DNA from: 1-14-0-10-45-29 sp041650255
GTDB lineage: Archaea > Micrarchaeota > Micrarchaeia > Anstonellales > Anstonellaceae
Reading direction: 5' to 3'
Assembly: GCA_041650255.1 (NCBI GenBank)
Contig: JBAZLL010000006.1
Location: forward strand, 1 to 64,000
DNA length: 64,000 bases
The notes under the pieces: generated by a model
The model's input: only the letters and a program-made list of their open reading frames with translations
The model's database searches: none
What the model was told of the DNA's origin: nothing
Program-made: the position numbers and the translations under genes
Shown here: piece after piece, positions 34,189 through 43,333 of the stretch
Numbering within the stretch: position 1 is the first letter of the stretch
How the letters are laid out: every line of letters starts with the position of its first letter

Positions 34189-34593
34189 TTAATTTTGTAC
34201 GCACTCGCTCCAGCCATCGCCGCAGGAATTGCAGGTTGTAATTCCGAAATTGCATCCGTCCCCTATCTGGCAAGAAGTGCTTCTTCCGGGCCTGCAAATT
34301 CTAATCGGGGCGCAATCCGCCCACATACCATTCACACACAAATTCTCGCCCGCGCATCCCGTACCCATAGTGCAAATTCTCTTCTGCCCATCTGTACATT
34401 GTGATACGGCTGTTTGCGCGGAGGCAACCTGTCCGTTCGCATTATTCACACTTGCCTGCACATATTTTGGCGCACCCTGCGCAGTCACGCTCAACACCTT
34501 AGGCTTGAAATTAACCGCGCCCTCGTATGCAAAATAGAGCAGAATGCTAAGAAAAACAAGCGCGATTAGCGCAAACACAATTGCGTATTTCAA
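34189..34593 (-). CDS. Membrane-anchored Cys-rich extracellular protein
   Basis: 134 residues starting at a TTG (34593) placed right after GGTGTAAAAA, the only clear ribosome binding site. An N-terminal transmembrane helix (AIVFALIALVFLSILLYFAY) is followed by a short linker and about ten Cys in repeated CxxGxxxxC units (CTDGQKRIC, GCAGENLCVNG, CRPGRSTSCQIGDGC, CNSCGDGWSEC). Probably disulfide-bonded outside the cell. Located 10 nt after sppA. Confidence 0.75.
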   Translation of the reverse strand: MKYAIVFALIALVFLSILLYFAYEGAVNFKPKVLSVTAQGAPKYVQASVNNANGQVASAQTAVSQCTDGQKRICTMGTGCAGENLCVNGMWADCAPIRICRPGRSTSCQIGDGCNFGITTCNSCGDGWSECVQN

Positions 34594-34603
34594 TTTTTAC
34601 ACC

Positions 34604-35557
34604 TTAATACCCGAGGCTCATTTTACTTTTTACAAACGATGGAATCACGGATTCAAACGCGCCCGCAAAAAGCGAGGAGAAAAGTCCGCTTTGCTTTTTC
34701 TGCATCGCGCAAACCTCAAGCGACTTGTTTGAACCCGCCATCTTGGACGCTTTTGCTATCGCGTCCTTTTTTGAGCCGAGTGCATCCACAAGTCCGAGCT
34801 TGTATGCCTGTCTTCCGCTAAGCACGCGGGCGTCCAGCACTTCACTCTCAAATCTGGTCATGTCCAATTTGCCTTTTCTGTTTTCAACAACCACATTTTT
34901 GAATTCATTAAAAGACTCGTTCACAATGCTTTGCAAAACTTCCATCTCTTTGGGGGTTATTTCCCTTGATGGGCTTCCGATGTCTTTCATCTCGCCCGAT
35001 TTTATCGTGGTCTCATTATAACCTATCTTTTCAAAAAGACCTGACATTTGTGAAAGTGTCATTCTCGCGCCTATTGAGCCTGTGAGCGCATCCGGCTCTG
35101 AAATAATATAATCTGCTCCAAGAGCGGCTTCATATCCGCCCGATGCCGCCATCTCCCGAAAATATGCGACTTTTGGCTTTTTCGCGGATTTGAATGCCTG
35201 ATATATTTCGTTGCTTGCGACAACCGAACCGCCGGGCGAATTTACTATCATCAATATTGATTTCACATCGCTTCTTTTGTCCGCCTCTTCTATCTCTTTT
35301 GCGATTTGCTCGCTTCCTGCCTGCCCACTGCTAAAGAGTGAATCCGCCACATCATTTGCAATTATCTCGCCGTCTATCTCAACTACTCCGACGCATCCTC
35401 CCCCAATCGATGGCGTTCCTTCTGTTTCTGCAAATATCAACGCGATTCCAACAATCACAAGCACGGCTATTATCGCAACCAAAAGCCAGCCCCAAATCGG
35501 GCTTTGCGGCAGTTGTATCGGCGCGCTCGGGCGCAGGCTAGAAGTTCTTTTTTCCAT
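34604..35557 (-). CDS. sppA: Signal peptide peptidase SppA
   Basis: 317 residues. A single N-terminal membrane anchor (residues ~21-43) precedes the S49 protease fold; catalytic Ser139 lies in MAASGGY and the Lys191 general base in SGEMKDIGSPSRE. The NSPGGS oxyanion motif is at ~106-111. Length is that of the short archaeal and Gram-positive form. Cleaves leftover signal peptides in the membrane. Confidence 0.95.
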   Translation of the reverse strand: MEKRTSSLRPSAPIQLPQSPIWGWLLVAIIAVLVIVGIALIFAETEGTPSIGGGCVGVVEIDGEIIANDVADSLFSSGQAGSEQIAKEIEEADKRSDVKSILMIVNSPGGSVVASNEIYQAFKSAKKPKVAYFREMAASGGYEAALGADYIISEPDALTGSIGARMTLSQMSGLFEKIGYNETTIKSGEMKDIGSPSREITPKEMEVLQSIVNESFNEFKNVVVENRKGKLDMTRFESEVLDARVLSGRQAYKLGLVDALGSKKDAIAKASKMAGSNKSLEVCAMQKKQSGLFSSLFAGAFESVIPSFVKSKMSLGY

Positions 35558-35657
35558 ATATAAAAATTGAGTTTTCTCCCTTATTAAGCCTTTAGCAAAA
35601 ATTCAAACGCCGAATTCACTGAATCTGATATAAAAATATTGCTTGGCAAATGTGTGT

Positions 35658-36197
35658 ATGCAATTTGGCGCCGACATGATAATTTACTCAATAATTTTCA
35701 TACTGCCTGCCTATGTTGCAAACTCGGCGCCTGTTCTTTTGGGCGGAACATTTCCAATAGATTTTGGAATAAGCGCGTGGGATAAGCACCGGCTTTTTGG
35801 CAAGGGGAAAACATGGCTTGGGCTTTTGGGCGGAATGAGTGCAGGAATGCTCGTATCCGTGCTTGAGGCATATTTTCTTTCCGGCACTTCATTGGACATT
35901 TTTGGTTCAAATGCGCAATTGTATCTGATTGTAGGTATGCTTTTGTCAGCAGGGGCTCTTTTCGGAGACCTGTTTGGCTCTTTCATAAAGCGAAGAATGG
36001 GAATTGTGTCTGGTGCTCCATCCGCTCTTGACCAGCTCACATTTTTGGTGTTCGCGCTTTTGTTTGTGTATCCGCTTGGGTTGGGAATAATATTTTCCCC
36101 GGCTTGTCTGATTTTCTTATTTTTATTCACATATCTTTTGCACCGCGTTGCAAACGGGTTTGCCCACCTCGTAGGATTAAAAAGAGTGCCTTGGTAG
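35658..36197 (+). CDS. carS: CDP-archaeol synthase
   Basis: 179 residues from ATG 35658, ~26 nt after a GATATAAAAA box (leaderless). Family signatures: ILPAYVANSAPVLLGG, PIDFG, KHRLFGKGKTWLG, AGALFGDLFGSFIKRRMG and LDQLTFLVF; about five membrane helices. Activates unsaturated archaetidic acid with CTP before polar head group addition. With GGGP synthase it documents archaeal ether-lipid synthesis here. Confidence 0.94.
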   Translation: MQFGADMIIYSIIFILPAYVANSAPVLLGGTFPIDFGISAWDKHRLFGKGKTWLGLLGGMSAGMLVSVLEAYFLSGTSLDIFGSNAQLYLIVGMLLSAGALFGDLFGSFIKRRMGIVSGAPSALDQLTFLVFALLFVYPLGLGIIFSPACLIFLFLFTYLLHRVANGFAHLVGLKRVPW

Positions 36198-36212
36198 GCT
36201 CATAGTGATAAA

Positions 36213-37673
36213 ATGAAATTTTCCTGGAGCAGGCAACTAAAAGGTTGCAATTGTGATTCGGCTATTTTCGCATTTTATGAGCCTGAAGAAGGTGCAAAGC
36301 TCAAGCTACCGCAGTGGGCGTTTGAAATAAATGAAAACGAGTTTAGCGGCAAGGCATGTCAAATGGCGTCCATTAGAAAAGCAAAAATTGACGGCGAGGA
36401 ATTTGAGCGCGTAATCCTTCTTGGATTGGGGCAAAAAAAACTTTTGAATGCAAACATCGCCGCCTCCCATTATGCGCTTGCATTCTCTGTGCTTAAATCC
36501 GGCTTTTGCAAAAACATCGCATTGGTTCTTGAAGGCGGTTCTGCTTATGCAAAAGTAGTTTCTTCTCAAATTGAGATGGCAAATTATTCTTTTGACAAAT
36601 ATATTCAAAAGCAAAAAGAGGAAAAGGGCGCACAATCTCCAAAACCAAATGTGGATGGCGTGTACTTTATATCGTCCGCGAACATTTCATCAGAAATTTC
36701 AAAAGGGGAAATGATGGGCAGGGCGGCAAACTTTGCGCGAAGCATGCAAAACGAGCCTGCAAATATCGCCAGCCCAAAATATCTTGCAAACATCGCAAAG
36801 GAAATGGCGCAAAAGAAAGGACTCAAGTTCAAATCGCTTGGAAGAAAAGAGCTTGAAGCGCATAAGATGAATGCCTTGCTTTCCGTAGCATCCGGCTCTC
36901 AAAACGAGCCTGCGCTTGTGGTGCTTGAATATATCGGGAATCCAGCCTCAAAAAAGATCGACGTTGCTTTTGTAGGTAAGGGAGTGACATTTGATTCCGG
37001 CGGGCTTTCACTCAAGTCAAATTCCGCAATGGAAGATATGAAATATGACAAGTCCGGTGCTTGCGCGATAATAGGCGCAATGTCTGAAATTTCAAATTTG
37101 AAATTGCGCAAAAACATTGTAGGCATTGCCGCGTTTGTGGAAAATATGCCATCTGGCGCCGCTTATAGGCCCGGCGATATTGTAATCGCTTCAAATGGAA
37201 AAAGCATAGAAATTCTAAACACGGATGCCGAGGGGCGTGTCGTTCTTTCGGATGCGCTCGTATTCGCATGCTCGCAATACAAGCCGCAAGTGCTTATTGA
37301 TTTTGCAACTCTCACCGGTGCATGTTCTGTTGCGCTTGGAGATTTGGCGGCAGGCATTTTATCAGATGACGATTCTCTTTGCAGTACTCTTGTATCCGCC
37401 GGATTTGCAAGCGGAGAGCGCGTTTGGAGACTTCCGACATGGGCGGAATATGACGATAAAGTGAAAAGCGAAGTTGCCACATTAAAAAATGTCGGCGAGC
37501 CCGGAGTTGCCGGCACAATATCCGGTTATTCTTTTCTAAAAGCATTTGTGCAGGATTGCAAATGGGCGCACATAGATATTGCCGGAGTTGCAAATATAAA
37601 AAAGCCAAAATTCGGTCTGCCTGTGGGCGGCACCGGATTCGGTGCAAGGTTAATGCTTGAATATTTGGGTTAA
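36213..37673 (+). CDS. pepA: Leucyl aminopeptidase (M17 family)
   Basis: 486 residues. C-terminal catalytic domain with VGKGVTFDSGGLSLK, the dizinc NTDAEGRVVLSDAL, KYDKSGACAIIGAM and GTGFGARLMLEYL. Metal ligands Lys, Asp and Glu of M17 are all present. Cytosolic exopeptidase for peptide turnover. Begins 15 nt after carS. Confidence 0.96.
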   Translation: MKFSWSRQLKGCNCDSAIFAFYEPEEGAKLKLPQWAFEINENEFSGKACQMASIRKAKIDGEEFERVILLGLGQKKLLNANIAASHYALAFSVLKSGFCKNIALVLEGGSAYAKVVSSQIEMANYSFDKYIQKQKEEKGAQSPKPNVDGVYFISSANISSEISKGEMMGRAANFARSMQNEPANIASPKYLANIAKEMAQKKGLKFKSLGRKELEAHKMNALLSVASGSQNEPALVVLEYIGNPASKKIDVAFVGKGVTFDSGGLSLKSNSAMEDMKYDKSGACAIIGAMSEISNLKLRKNIVGIAAFVENMPSGAAYRPGDIVIASNGKSIEILNTDAEGRVVLSDALVFACSQYKPQVLIDFATLTGACSVALGDLAAGILSDDDSLCSTLVSAGFASGERVWRLPTWAEYDDKVKSEVATLKNVGEPGVAGTISGYSFLKAFVQDCKWAHIDIAGVANIKKPKFGLPVGGTGFGARLMLEYLG

Positions 37674-37740
37674 GAAATTAGAAAAGAAAATATTTTGGAA
37701 AAAAATATTAGAGAATAAAAAAATAAAAAGAAATATTTTT

Positions 37741-38514
37741 TTATCTTATATATCCCAAATCCTGCCTGCCAGTGCTTGAAACTCCTGTCTCTTCACCGGC
37801 TTCTTTGGCGGCTTTTTCTTCCATCTTTTTGATGAATTTTTCTCCTTCCGCAACTTTGTGCTCAAGCTTGTCCGTTTCAACTTCCATCTCAAGCACCTGT
37901 GCAAGTTTTTTGAGAAGAACAAGCGCGGCTTTCGGGTCAATATAGCCTCCGTGTGTTTCAGCCATGAGACAAAGCCCCTGCATTTTTCTAAGCTTTCCAA
38001 GCCCGAGCAAAAGCCCCGCCGCTCCGACAATTGAGCCTTTGGTTCTTCCGAATTCAATTCCTTTGGCAGAATATTTGTCTATCACTTCCTGATGTGTTGC
38101 CGCGCCAAAAACTTTCGGCTCGCCGGTCGGTCTCTGTCCCGTGCCGTATCCGCCGAGTGTGATTACAAATTTTCCTCCGTTTTTTTGGAAAAAATCAAGT
38201 ATTTTGTCGGTTATTTCAAAATGCGCTTTTGCATCCGATGCCTGAACATCACCGACAAGAATAAGCAAATCGTTTTTTGGCAGGCTCATGTGATACAATC
38301 TCATGCCGAGCATTCTTGCAATGCCGTTTTTTCTCATCAATACCTGCGGAGGAAAATACGGCGAATAAATATTCCCGATTTTTTTCACGCGCTTATCCTT
38401 TATCAAATAATCCGCGGCTATTTTTCCGGAGAGCCCGATTCCGGGCAAGCCTTCAACAAGAATAGGATTTTTCATTTTTATTTTTTTCTTTAGCCTGATG
38501 ATTGTTTTTTCCAT
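37741..38514 (-). CDS. PAC2 family protein, second paralogue
   Basis: 257 residues from ATG 38514 (an ATG three codons upstream is also possible). Motifs: NPILVEGLPGIGLSGKIAADYLI, YFPPQVLMRKNG, GGYGTGQ and IVGAAGLLLGLGK, then a charged helical tail. In many archaea this gene closes the L44e-S27e-aIF2a-Nop10 operon, and here it follows nop10 by ~140 bp on the same strand. Confidence 0.92.
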   Translation of the reverse strand: MEKTIIRLKKKIKMKNPILVEGLPGIGLSGKIAADYLIKDKRVKKIGNIYSPYFPPQVLMRKNGIARMLGMRLYHMSLPKNDLLILVGDVQASDAKAHFEITDKILDFFQKNGGKFVITLGGYGTGQRPTGEPKVFGAATHQEVIDKYSAKGIEFGRTKGSIVGAAGLLLGLGKLRKMQGLCLMAETHGGYIDPKAALVLLKKLAQVLEMEVETDKLEHKVAEGEKFIKKMEEKAAKEAGEETGVSSTGRQDLGYIR

Positions 38515-38658
38515 AAGCACCATTTCCTTTTGTTTTAGCCATTTCTGTTTTGGCGGCTCGTCGCATGAATGCCAAAAAACTTTTTTAGTTGTTATAATTT
38601 GCGCGCCTAATTTAAAAAACAGGATTGATGTTGTTCGGATTGCGTTTGCAATTTGAAA

Positions 38659-38802
38659 TTATATTTTTTTTGCCATTCGCCTGTATTCTCCCCATTTATC
38701 TCTTGGATTGAACTTTGGCGGGTGCGGATTTTGTGTTGCACAATGACACTTTTGTTTCAGAGTGTATTTCTTGCAAACAGGGCACTTAAGTAGAAGGGGC
38801 AT
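38659..38802 (-). CDS. nop10: Ribosome biogenesis protein Nop10
   Basis: 47 residues starting directly after the aIF2-alpha stop codon. A C4 zinc ribbon (CPVC, then CHC) and the NPHPPKFNPRDKWGEYRR signature are unmistakable. Core subunit of the H/ACA RNP that guides pseudouridylation of rRNA together with Cbf5, Gar1 and L7Ae. Confidence 0.96.
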   Translation of the reverse strand: MPLLLKCPVCKKYTLKQKCHCATQNPHPPKFNPRDKWGEYRRMAKKI

Positions 38803-39573
38803 TTACTCATCTTCTTCCCAGGCAATAAGCAGGTCTTCTTTTTTCGCCTTCTGCTCAATTGATTTGGCAAGTTTGTCAAAGGCTTTTTGCCCCTCTTTGA
38901 AATCCTTTGCAGTAAGCGTTATCTGATATCTTGGAGCGCCAAGATAATGAATATCAAGCTCGCATTCCGCAGGCGCCTTTATTGAAAGCACCGCTTTTTT
39001 CACGGCTTCAATTCCAACCGGCGAGTACGAGGCAATCTGCAATATTTTTCTCAAGACCGCCTTTGATTTTTTAATGGACTTTTGGGCTATCTCAACGATC
39101 GCTTTTGCAAGCCCTTTCTCAATTCCCAAATCCTTTATCGCTTCCTCGCCCTCTTCCGAAATTATTTCAAAGGCTTCCATCAGGTCGCCGTATTTTTTCT
39201 CAAGCGCCTGTCTTGCCTCTTCCGCCTGCAACGTGGTGCTTTTTGCCTGCTTTATGCAGACATCAAAAAGTTTTTGCGAGCGTTTCTCCTGCCTTGCAAC
39301 CTTTACCTTGCGGTTTGCTTCAGAAGTAGTGACTCTTTTTAATGAAACATCAATCTGGTTTTTTTCAGGGGTTAGACGATAAACTTTGCACACAAGGCTT
39401 TGACCTTCATGCAAAAATTCGTGAATATTTTTAATCCATCTCGGGGCGACTTCGGAAATGTGCAAAAATGCTTCCTGCCCGCCGTACTCGTCCAGTGCGC
39501 AAAACGCGCCGTAGGGGAGTATCTTCTTTACTTTCGCAAGCACTAATTCATTTATCTCGGGCATTTTTGCCAT
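38803..39573 (-). CDS. Translation initiation factor aIF2 subunit alpha
   Basis: 256 residues. N-terminal S1 domain (ELVLAKVKKILPYGAFCAL..., EAFLHISEVAPRWIKN, QIDVSLKRV), a helical middle domain and a C-terminal alpha-beta domain (IHYLGAPRYQITLTA). Ser51-equivalent region is RWIKNIHEFLHEG. Forms the aIF2 trimer that delivers Met-tRNAi. Confidence 0.95.
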   Translation of the reverse strand: MAKMPEINELVLAKVKKILPYGAFCALDEYGGQEAFLHISEVAPRWIKNIHEFLHEGQSLVCKVYRLTPEKNQIDVSLKRVTTSEANRKVKVARQEKRSQKLFDVCIKQAKSTTLQAEEARQALEKKYGDLMEAFEIISEEGEEAIKDLGIEKGLAKAIVEIAQKSIKKSKAVLRKILQIASYSPVGIEAVKKAVLSIKAPAECELDIHYLGAPRYQITLTAKDFKEGQKAFDKLAKSIEQKAKKEDLLIAWEEDE

Positions 39574-39584
39574 TATTTAAACCT

Positions 39585-39782
39585 CTAATCAAACTCCTGC
39601 AAAATTTTTGCTTTCCCCTCAATGAGCTGTATTCTTCCGCCCGTGGGTTTAGCAATCACATCGCCGGAGACAAGGCATTTTACCTCCGATGTGGCATTAA
39701 GAAAGATTATTTGTTCGTTGCCGCATTCGGTTTTTACCTTTGCAAACTTTGATTTTGATGTTCTTAATTTTTGCTCATTCAT
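39585..39782 (-). CDS. Ribosomal protein eS27 with a degenerate zinc site
   Basis: 65 residues. The family core is CGNEQIIFLNATSEVKC...V-x-GDVIAKPTGGRIQLI. Canonical S27e has a C4 knuckle (CPxC...CxxC); here the first Cys is lost (VKTEC) and the last is Ser (CLVSGD), leaving two. Length and the PTGG turn are otherwise normal. Positioned between L44e and aIF2-alpha as in other archaea. Confidence 0.92.
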   Translation of the reverse strand: MNEQKLRTSKSKFAKVKTECGNEQIIFLNATSEVKCLVSGDVIAKPTGGRIQLIEGKAKILQEFD

Positions 39783-39792
39783 GAATATTCAC

Positions 39793-40080
39793 CTATTCCT
39801 TTGCGACAATCTCAAGTTTTACCTTTGTCCTTGTGCCGATTGTTCTTTGCTGTTTTTTCTTGCAGTCCGGGCAGAGCAGAATAACCACTTGCCTTTTACC
39901 CTGCTTTTTCACCGGCACTTTGCCAGCACGTTTTCCTCCACGCCCTTCCAGCTTTCTCTCGTGCTTTCTTGTGCCGATAGCCATCGCGCGTGCGGAGCCC
40001 TTTGATGCAAGTTTCACCTTATGCTTTGTGTGCTTTCTGCATTTTGGGCAATATGCGTTTACTTCTTTTGGATATTTCAT
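39793..40080 (-). CDS. Large ribosomal subunit protein eL42 (L44e)
   Basis: 95 residues. Zinc-binding CPKC...CPDC flank a basic core with ARAMAIGTRKHERKLEGRGG. First gene of the operon L44e-S27e-aIF2a-Nop10, with 10-12 bp between members. Confidence 0.96.
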   Translation of the reverse strand: MKYPKEVNAYCPKCRKHTKHKVKLASKGSARAMAIGTRKHERKLEGRGGKRAGKVPVKKQGKRQVVILLCPDCKKKQQRTIGTRTKVKLEIVAKE

Positions 40081-40185
40081 AAATACACCTAGGGAATAGT
40101 AATATGTTATTTTCTCGGGAGATGTTTATTAAGATATGGGGGTTGGGCAAATGGCTATTATCGCCTGAACATGATATTGGTTTGC

Positions 40186-40710
40186 CTATTCAAATGTGCC
40201 CGCCATCCCCTTCTTCTCCATCCACTCCGCCTCTTGGGAGGGCAATTCAACTTCCTGCCCGATTCCAAAGGGTCCATAGTCGTTTCCATCTGCGCCCTTG
40301 TAAGCGGGAACCTCTTTTATCATTTTGATTTTTTTGGAATTTTTTATCTGCACGGTTTTTTTCGCAAAAGTAATCCCGATTATTTTCTCTTCCTGCTCAT
40401 CGCAGGCTTTTTTCACGGTATTATAAAATTCCTGCTCCGCAACCGTTGCCCCCTGCACAAGGGATTTCTCATTCACGCTTGAGCGCAAAACTATTTTTTG
40501 TCTTCTTAATTGCATGAGCGTGAGCGCCGCCCTTTTCGCATTCTCAAGCTCTTTTTGGGCGTCGGGCTCATTTTGCGCCTTATTTGCAATTGACAAAAGA
40601 AGTTCCTTCACGCCTTCCTCAAAATCCGGCGGAATGGTGCCTAATGCATTTGTGCTTTTTTCCTCCCTTAAAAATTGGAAAAGCTGTTGAAAAGTTATAG
40701 AAGTTGCCAT
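40186..40710 (-). CDS. GINS replication complex subunit (Gins51-like)
   Basis: 174 residues from ATG 40710, preceded by GGTGTGAG. The N-terminal helical A domain (FQQLFQFLREEKSTNALGTI, KRAALTLMQLRRQKIVLRS) is followed by a small C-terminal B domain (GPFGIGQEVELPSQEAEWMEKKG). Domain order A-then-B is that of Gins51. GINS links the MCM helicase and GAN/Cdc45. Confidence 0.8.
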   Translation of the reverse strand: MATSITFQQLFQFLREEKSTNALGTIPPDFEEGVKELLLSIANKAQNEPDAQKELENAKRAALTLMQLRRQKIVLRSSVNEKSLVQGATVAEQEFYNTVKKACDEQEEKIIGITFAKKTVQIKNSKKIKMIKEVPAYKGADGNDYGPFGIGQEVELPSQEAEWMEKKGMAGTFE

Positions 40711-40917
40711 CTCACACCAAGTATACTTGTCAGCCAACTTATTTTAGGGTATGCCAATTATTCATACTCATCTGTTTTTTTCAAATTTTAATTAATTTTT
40801 TCGTGTGCAAATTTATTTGCGCCCGCGTCAGAAAATCTTCTTTTTGAAATTTTTTTTGCCGATGCGCTTGTTTTTAAAAGCAAGCCTGCATTATCCCAAA
40901 TGGTTTAGGGTGTACTC

Positions 40918-41727
40918 ATGGAGGTTAATATCAGTTATATCTCATACGCCGCGTTGGGGCTTTGCCTCATGGGCGCATTGGGCGCATTTATTTCGGGGGG
41001 CGGAGCTTTGGCTCCAATCGCCGCGCTTTTGTGTTTTATCGGCGGCGTGTCTTCAGTCGCAATTTACAAATACGGATATATCATCCTCCCCCTAATCACG
41101 CAAAAGAGCAAAATCGTGCAAATAATGGCTGGCGATTATGAAATTCCCCCCGCACAAGACGTAATTCTAAAGCACTCGGGCGGAGTGTATTATGCGTCCG
41201 CATATTTGAACGTAAAAATATACGAATCCACAACCGAGAAAAGCCCGGATGAAAACATGGTGTATTCGGAATATTTTGAGCGTGCAATTTCGGCTGTTCG
41301 CTTTCCGGTGAAATTCGCAATGATGGCTTATGTGCTTGACATGTCCAAGCACCGCACAAAACTTGAGACAAAACACGCCGAAGCACAGCTTAGACTTGCG
41401 CGCGAGCGTGAAAAACCGGACCCGGACGTTCTCAAACTTGACAGATATGAAAAAGAGGTTTCAATGTACGAGGGGCAGATAAACCGCCTCGTATCCGGCT
41501 TCAAGCCAATGGGCGCAATTACATATGTAATGACAACTGCAATCGGCGTTTCAAAAGAGGCGGCAACTGCCGCCGCAAAATCACAGGCAAACGAGCTTCG
41601 TGCAACAATTGCAAACGCGCTCAATGTCCAGGTGGTGCCTCTGCAAGGGGACGAAATGCTAAGATGCTTTGATTGGGAGCACATCATACCTCCATCCTCA
41701 TCGGCGATGGAGAGTGCGGTGCTCTAG
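40918..41727 (+). CDS. VirB3/PrgI-like plus VirB4 N-domain-like membrane protein
   Basis: 269 residues. Two N-terminal membrane helices (~9-28 and ~31-55) are followed by a cytoplasmic domain that fits the CagE/TrbE/VirB4 N-terminal domain: YFERAISAVRFPVKFAMMAYV, a long charged coiled coil, then SQANELRATIANALNVQVVPLQGDEMLRC, ending just before the ATPase gene. In bacterial systems the two-helix VirB3 and VirB4 are separate or fused to one polypeptide; here VirB3-like helices carry the VirB4 N-domain and the motor is encoded by the next gene, 17 nt downstream. First gene of a five-gene operon with a TTTTTAAAAG promoter about 45 nt upstream. Confidence 0.7.
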   Translation: MEVNISYISYAALGLCLMGALGAFISGGGALAPIAALLCFIGGVSSVAIYKYGYIILPLITQKSKIVQIMAGDYEIPPAQDVILKHSGGVYYASAYLNVKIYESTTEKSPDENMVYSEYFERAISAVRFPVKFAMMAYVLDMSKHRTKLETKHAEAQLRLAREREKPDPDVLKLDRYEKEVSMYEGQINRLVSGFKPMGAITYVMTTAIGVSKEAATAAAKSQANELRATIANALNVQVVPLQGDEMLRCFDWEHIIPPSSSAMESAVL

Positions 41728-41744
41728 GCAAAGGGGATATTTTA

Positions 41745-43331
41745 ATGGGACGCCTAAGCCATTGGAACACAAGCAACAAACAGCTTGGCAGAAGAAACTT
41801 TTTTGTCAGACCCCCCGAGCCCCCGGAAGAATTTCTTTTGTGCGACCCGCTTGATTCCATTTTTATCGGATACACAAAAATTTTCAACGTTCCATTTTAC
41901 TGGACTTATCAAAAAATTACAAACCCGCACATCGCCGTTGTCGGAATAACCGGAAGCGGAAAGTCCTATTTTGTAAAAACATTTCTCACCCGCGCCTCTT
42001 ATGTCTGGGGCACAAATGCGTTCATCATAGACTGGGCGGGGGAGTATAAGGATTGGGTGCGCCAAACCGGCGGGCGCGTAATCTCTTTGGGAAAAGGAAG
42101 CTCAATCAATTTGCTTGATTTGGGCGGCATGAAGCCGATTGACCGGGTAAAGCAGATTATGCGAACCCTTGAAATTCTTACAGACATCGCGCGATATCCG
42201 GAACAAAAACGGCTTACCGAGCAGGCGATAGAAAAATCCTATGCGGACGCGAAATTTCGCATGAATGCGAAAGTGCAAAAAGATTCTTTGGGCAGGGAGC
42301 TAAGACCTCCGACGTTAAAAGATGTACAAAGGCTTTTGGAAGAACAGCTTGAGGCAGGCTCATACGAATTTCCCGCCGAGCTTGAAAATGCGATTTATCG
42401 TATAAAGAATTTCACCCGCGAAGGCGAGGATTATTTCTCAACCCCCTCCACAATTAATTTGGACGAGGTAGTAAACGGCGGGCTTGTATGTCTTGACCTC
42501 TCCGGTCTGCCCGACGAAGTGTTTCGCGCGCTGGCGGGACTGTCAATGCTTCAATTCATAAAAGAAAAAATGCGCGAGGAAGGCTGGGCGGCGCAAAAGG
42601 GGCTCAAGCTAATCGTGGTGCTGGATGAAGCATGGAAAATTGCCAAAGACGATAATTCCGATGCCGTAATGATTGTCCGCGAAGGGCGAAAATACAATTT
42701 CGGGCTTTTGGTCGCGTCGCAAAATCCGACCGACATTTCAGAATCCATTTTCTCAAACGTCGGCACGACTTTCATGTTCAGGGTGAAGTTTGAGCGCTTT
42801 TTGGATTATTTGCAAACCACCCTCAACTTTTCCGATTACATGCGCGGCGAGATAAGAAAGCTTGGTGTCGGACAGGCGGCAGTCAATATGGCATTTCAGG
42901 CAACAGAGCAATTTTCAGAAACATTTATGCTTGACAAAGTCGTTGGCGAGGAGCCAATCGTAGAATTTTTCCTGGATTTGGCGTCGGTCGCCGATTCGGG
43001 CTCGGGAGGTGTTGACATGGCAAAATCTGTATCGTTTGAAAAAGAGGAATTGCGAAAACATCTTCGCTCATTTGGCTTGTCCGAAATGAATGTGGAAGAG
43101 GTTTCAACCCTGTTTTCAAAGCAAAACCGGCACCTTGACGTCGTGTCATTTGTGATAATGCTTGAGCGCTACGGCGTTGCCCGAACCAACATAACAAGCT
43201 TTTTGAAGGATGTGGGGGTAGATGACTCAACGATTGTAAATATTTTCTCAAAAGCGGATTTCAAGCGGCTTGGCGTGGAAGGACGCGACATGACCCAAGT
43301 GGTGCTTGATGACGAATTTACGGGTGCTTAA
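41745..43331 (+). CDS. VirB4/TraC-like secretion ATPase
   Basis: 528 residues from ATG 41745 (AAGGGGAT upstream; an earlier in-frame ATG at 41673 overlaps the previous gene). Walker A GITGSGKS at ~67-74 and Walker B VVLDEAWKIA at ~288-297; the DEAW is a VirB4 hallmark. The SQNPTDISESIFSN stretch and RVKFERFLDYLQT follow. HerA-type helicases have EEAHNF instead (see 9190). The C-terminal ~110 residues (after GGVDMAKS) are an extra Arg/Glu-rich helical region. It would power export or pilus assembly at the inner membrane. Confidence 0.85.
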   Translation: MGRLSHWNTSNKQLGRRNFFVRPPEPPEEFLLCDPLDSIFIGYTKIFNVPFYWTYQKITNPHIAVVGITGSGKSYFVKTFLTRASYVWGTNAFIIDWAGEYKDWVRQTGGRVISLGKGSSINLLDLGGMKPIDRVKQIMRTLEILTDIARYPEQKRLTEQAIEKSYADAKFRMNAKVQKDSLGRELRPPTLKDVQRLLEEQLEAGSYEFPAELENAIYRIKNFTREGEDYFSTPSTINLDEVVNGGLVCLDLSGLPDEVFRALAGLSMLQFIKEKMREEGWAAQKGLKLIVVLDEAWKIAKDDNSDAVMIVREGRKYNFGLLVASQNPTDISESIFSNVGTTFMFRVKFERFLDYLQTTLNFSDYMRGEIRKLGVGQAAVNMAFQATEQFSETFMLDKVVGEEPIVEFFLDLASVADSGSGGVDMAKSVSFEKEELRKHLRSFGLSEMNVEEVSTLFSKQNRHLDVVSFVIMLERYGVARTNITSFLKDVGVDDSTIVNIFSKADFKRLGVEGRDMTQVVLDDEFTGA

Positions 43332-43333
43332 GA

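Noticed and set aside
40081..40185. C/D-box small RNA
   Set aside because: ATGATAT and CTGA occur close together, but there is no second box pair at usual spacing.
41745..43331. HerA helicase
   Set aside because: The Walker B region is DEAW rather than EEAHNF and the neighbours are membrane proteins, so VirB4/TraC fits better; a canonical HerA is at 9190.
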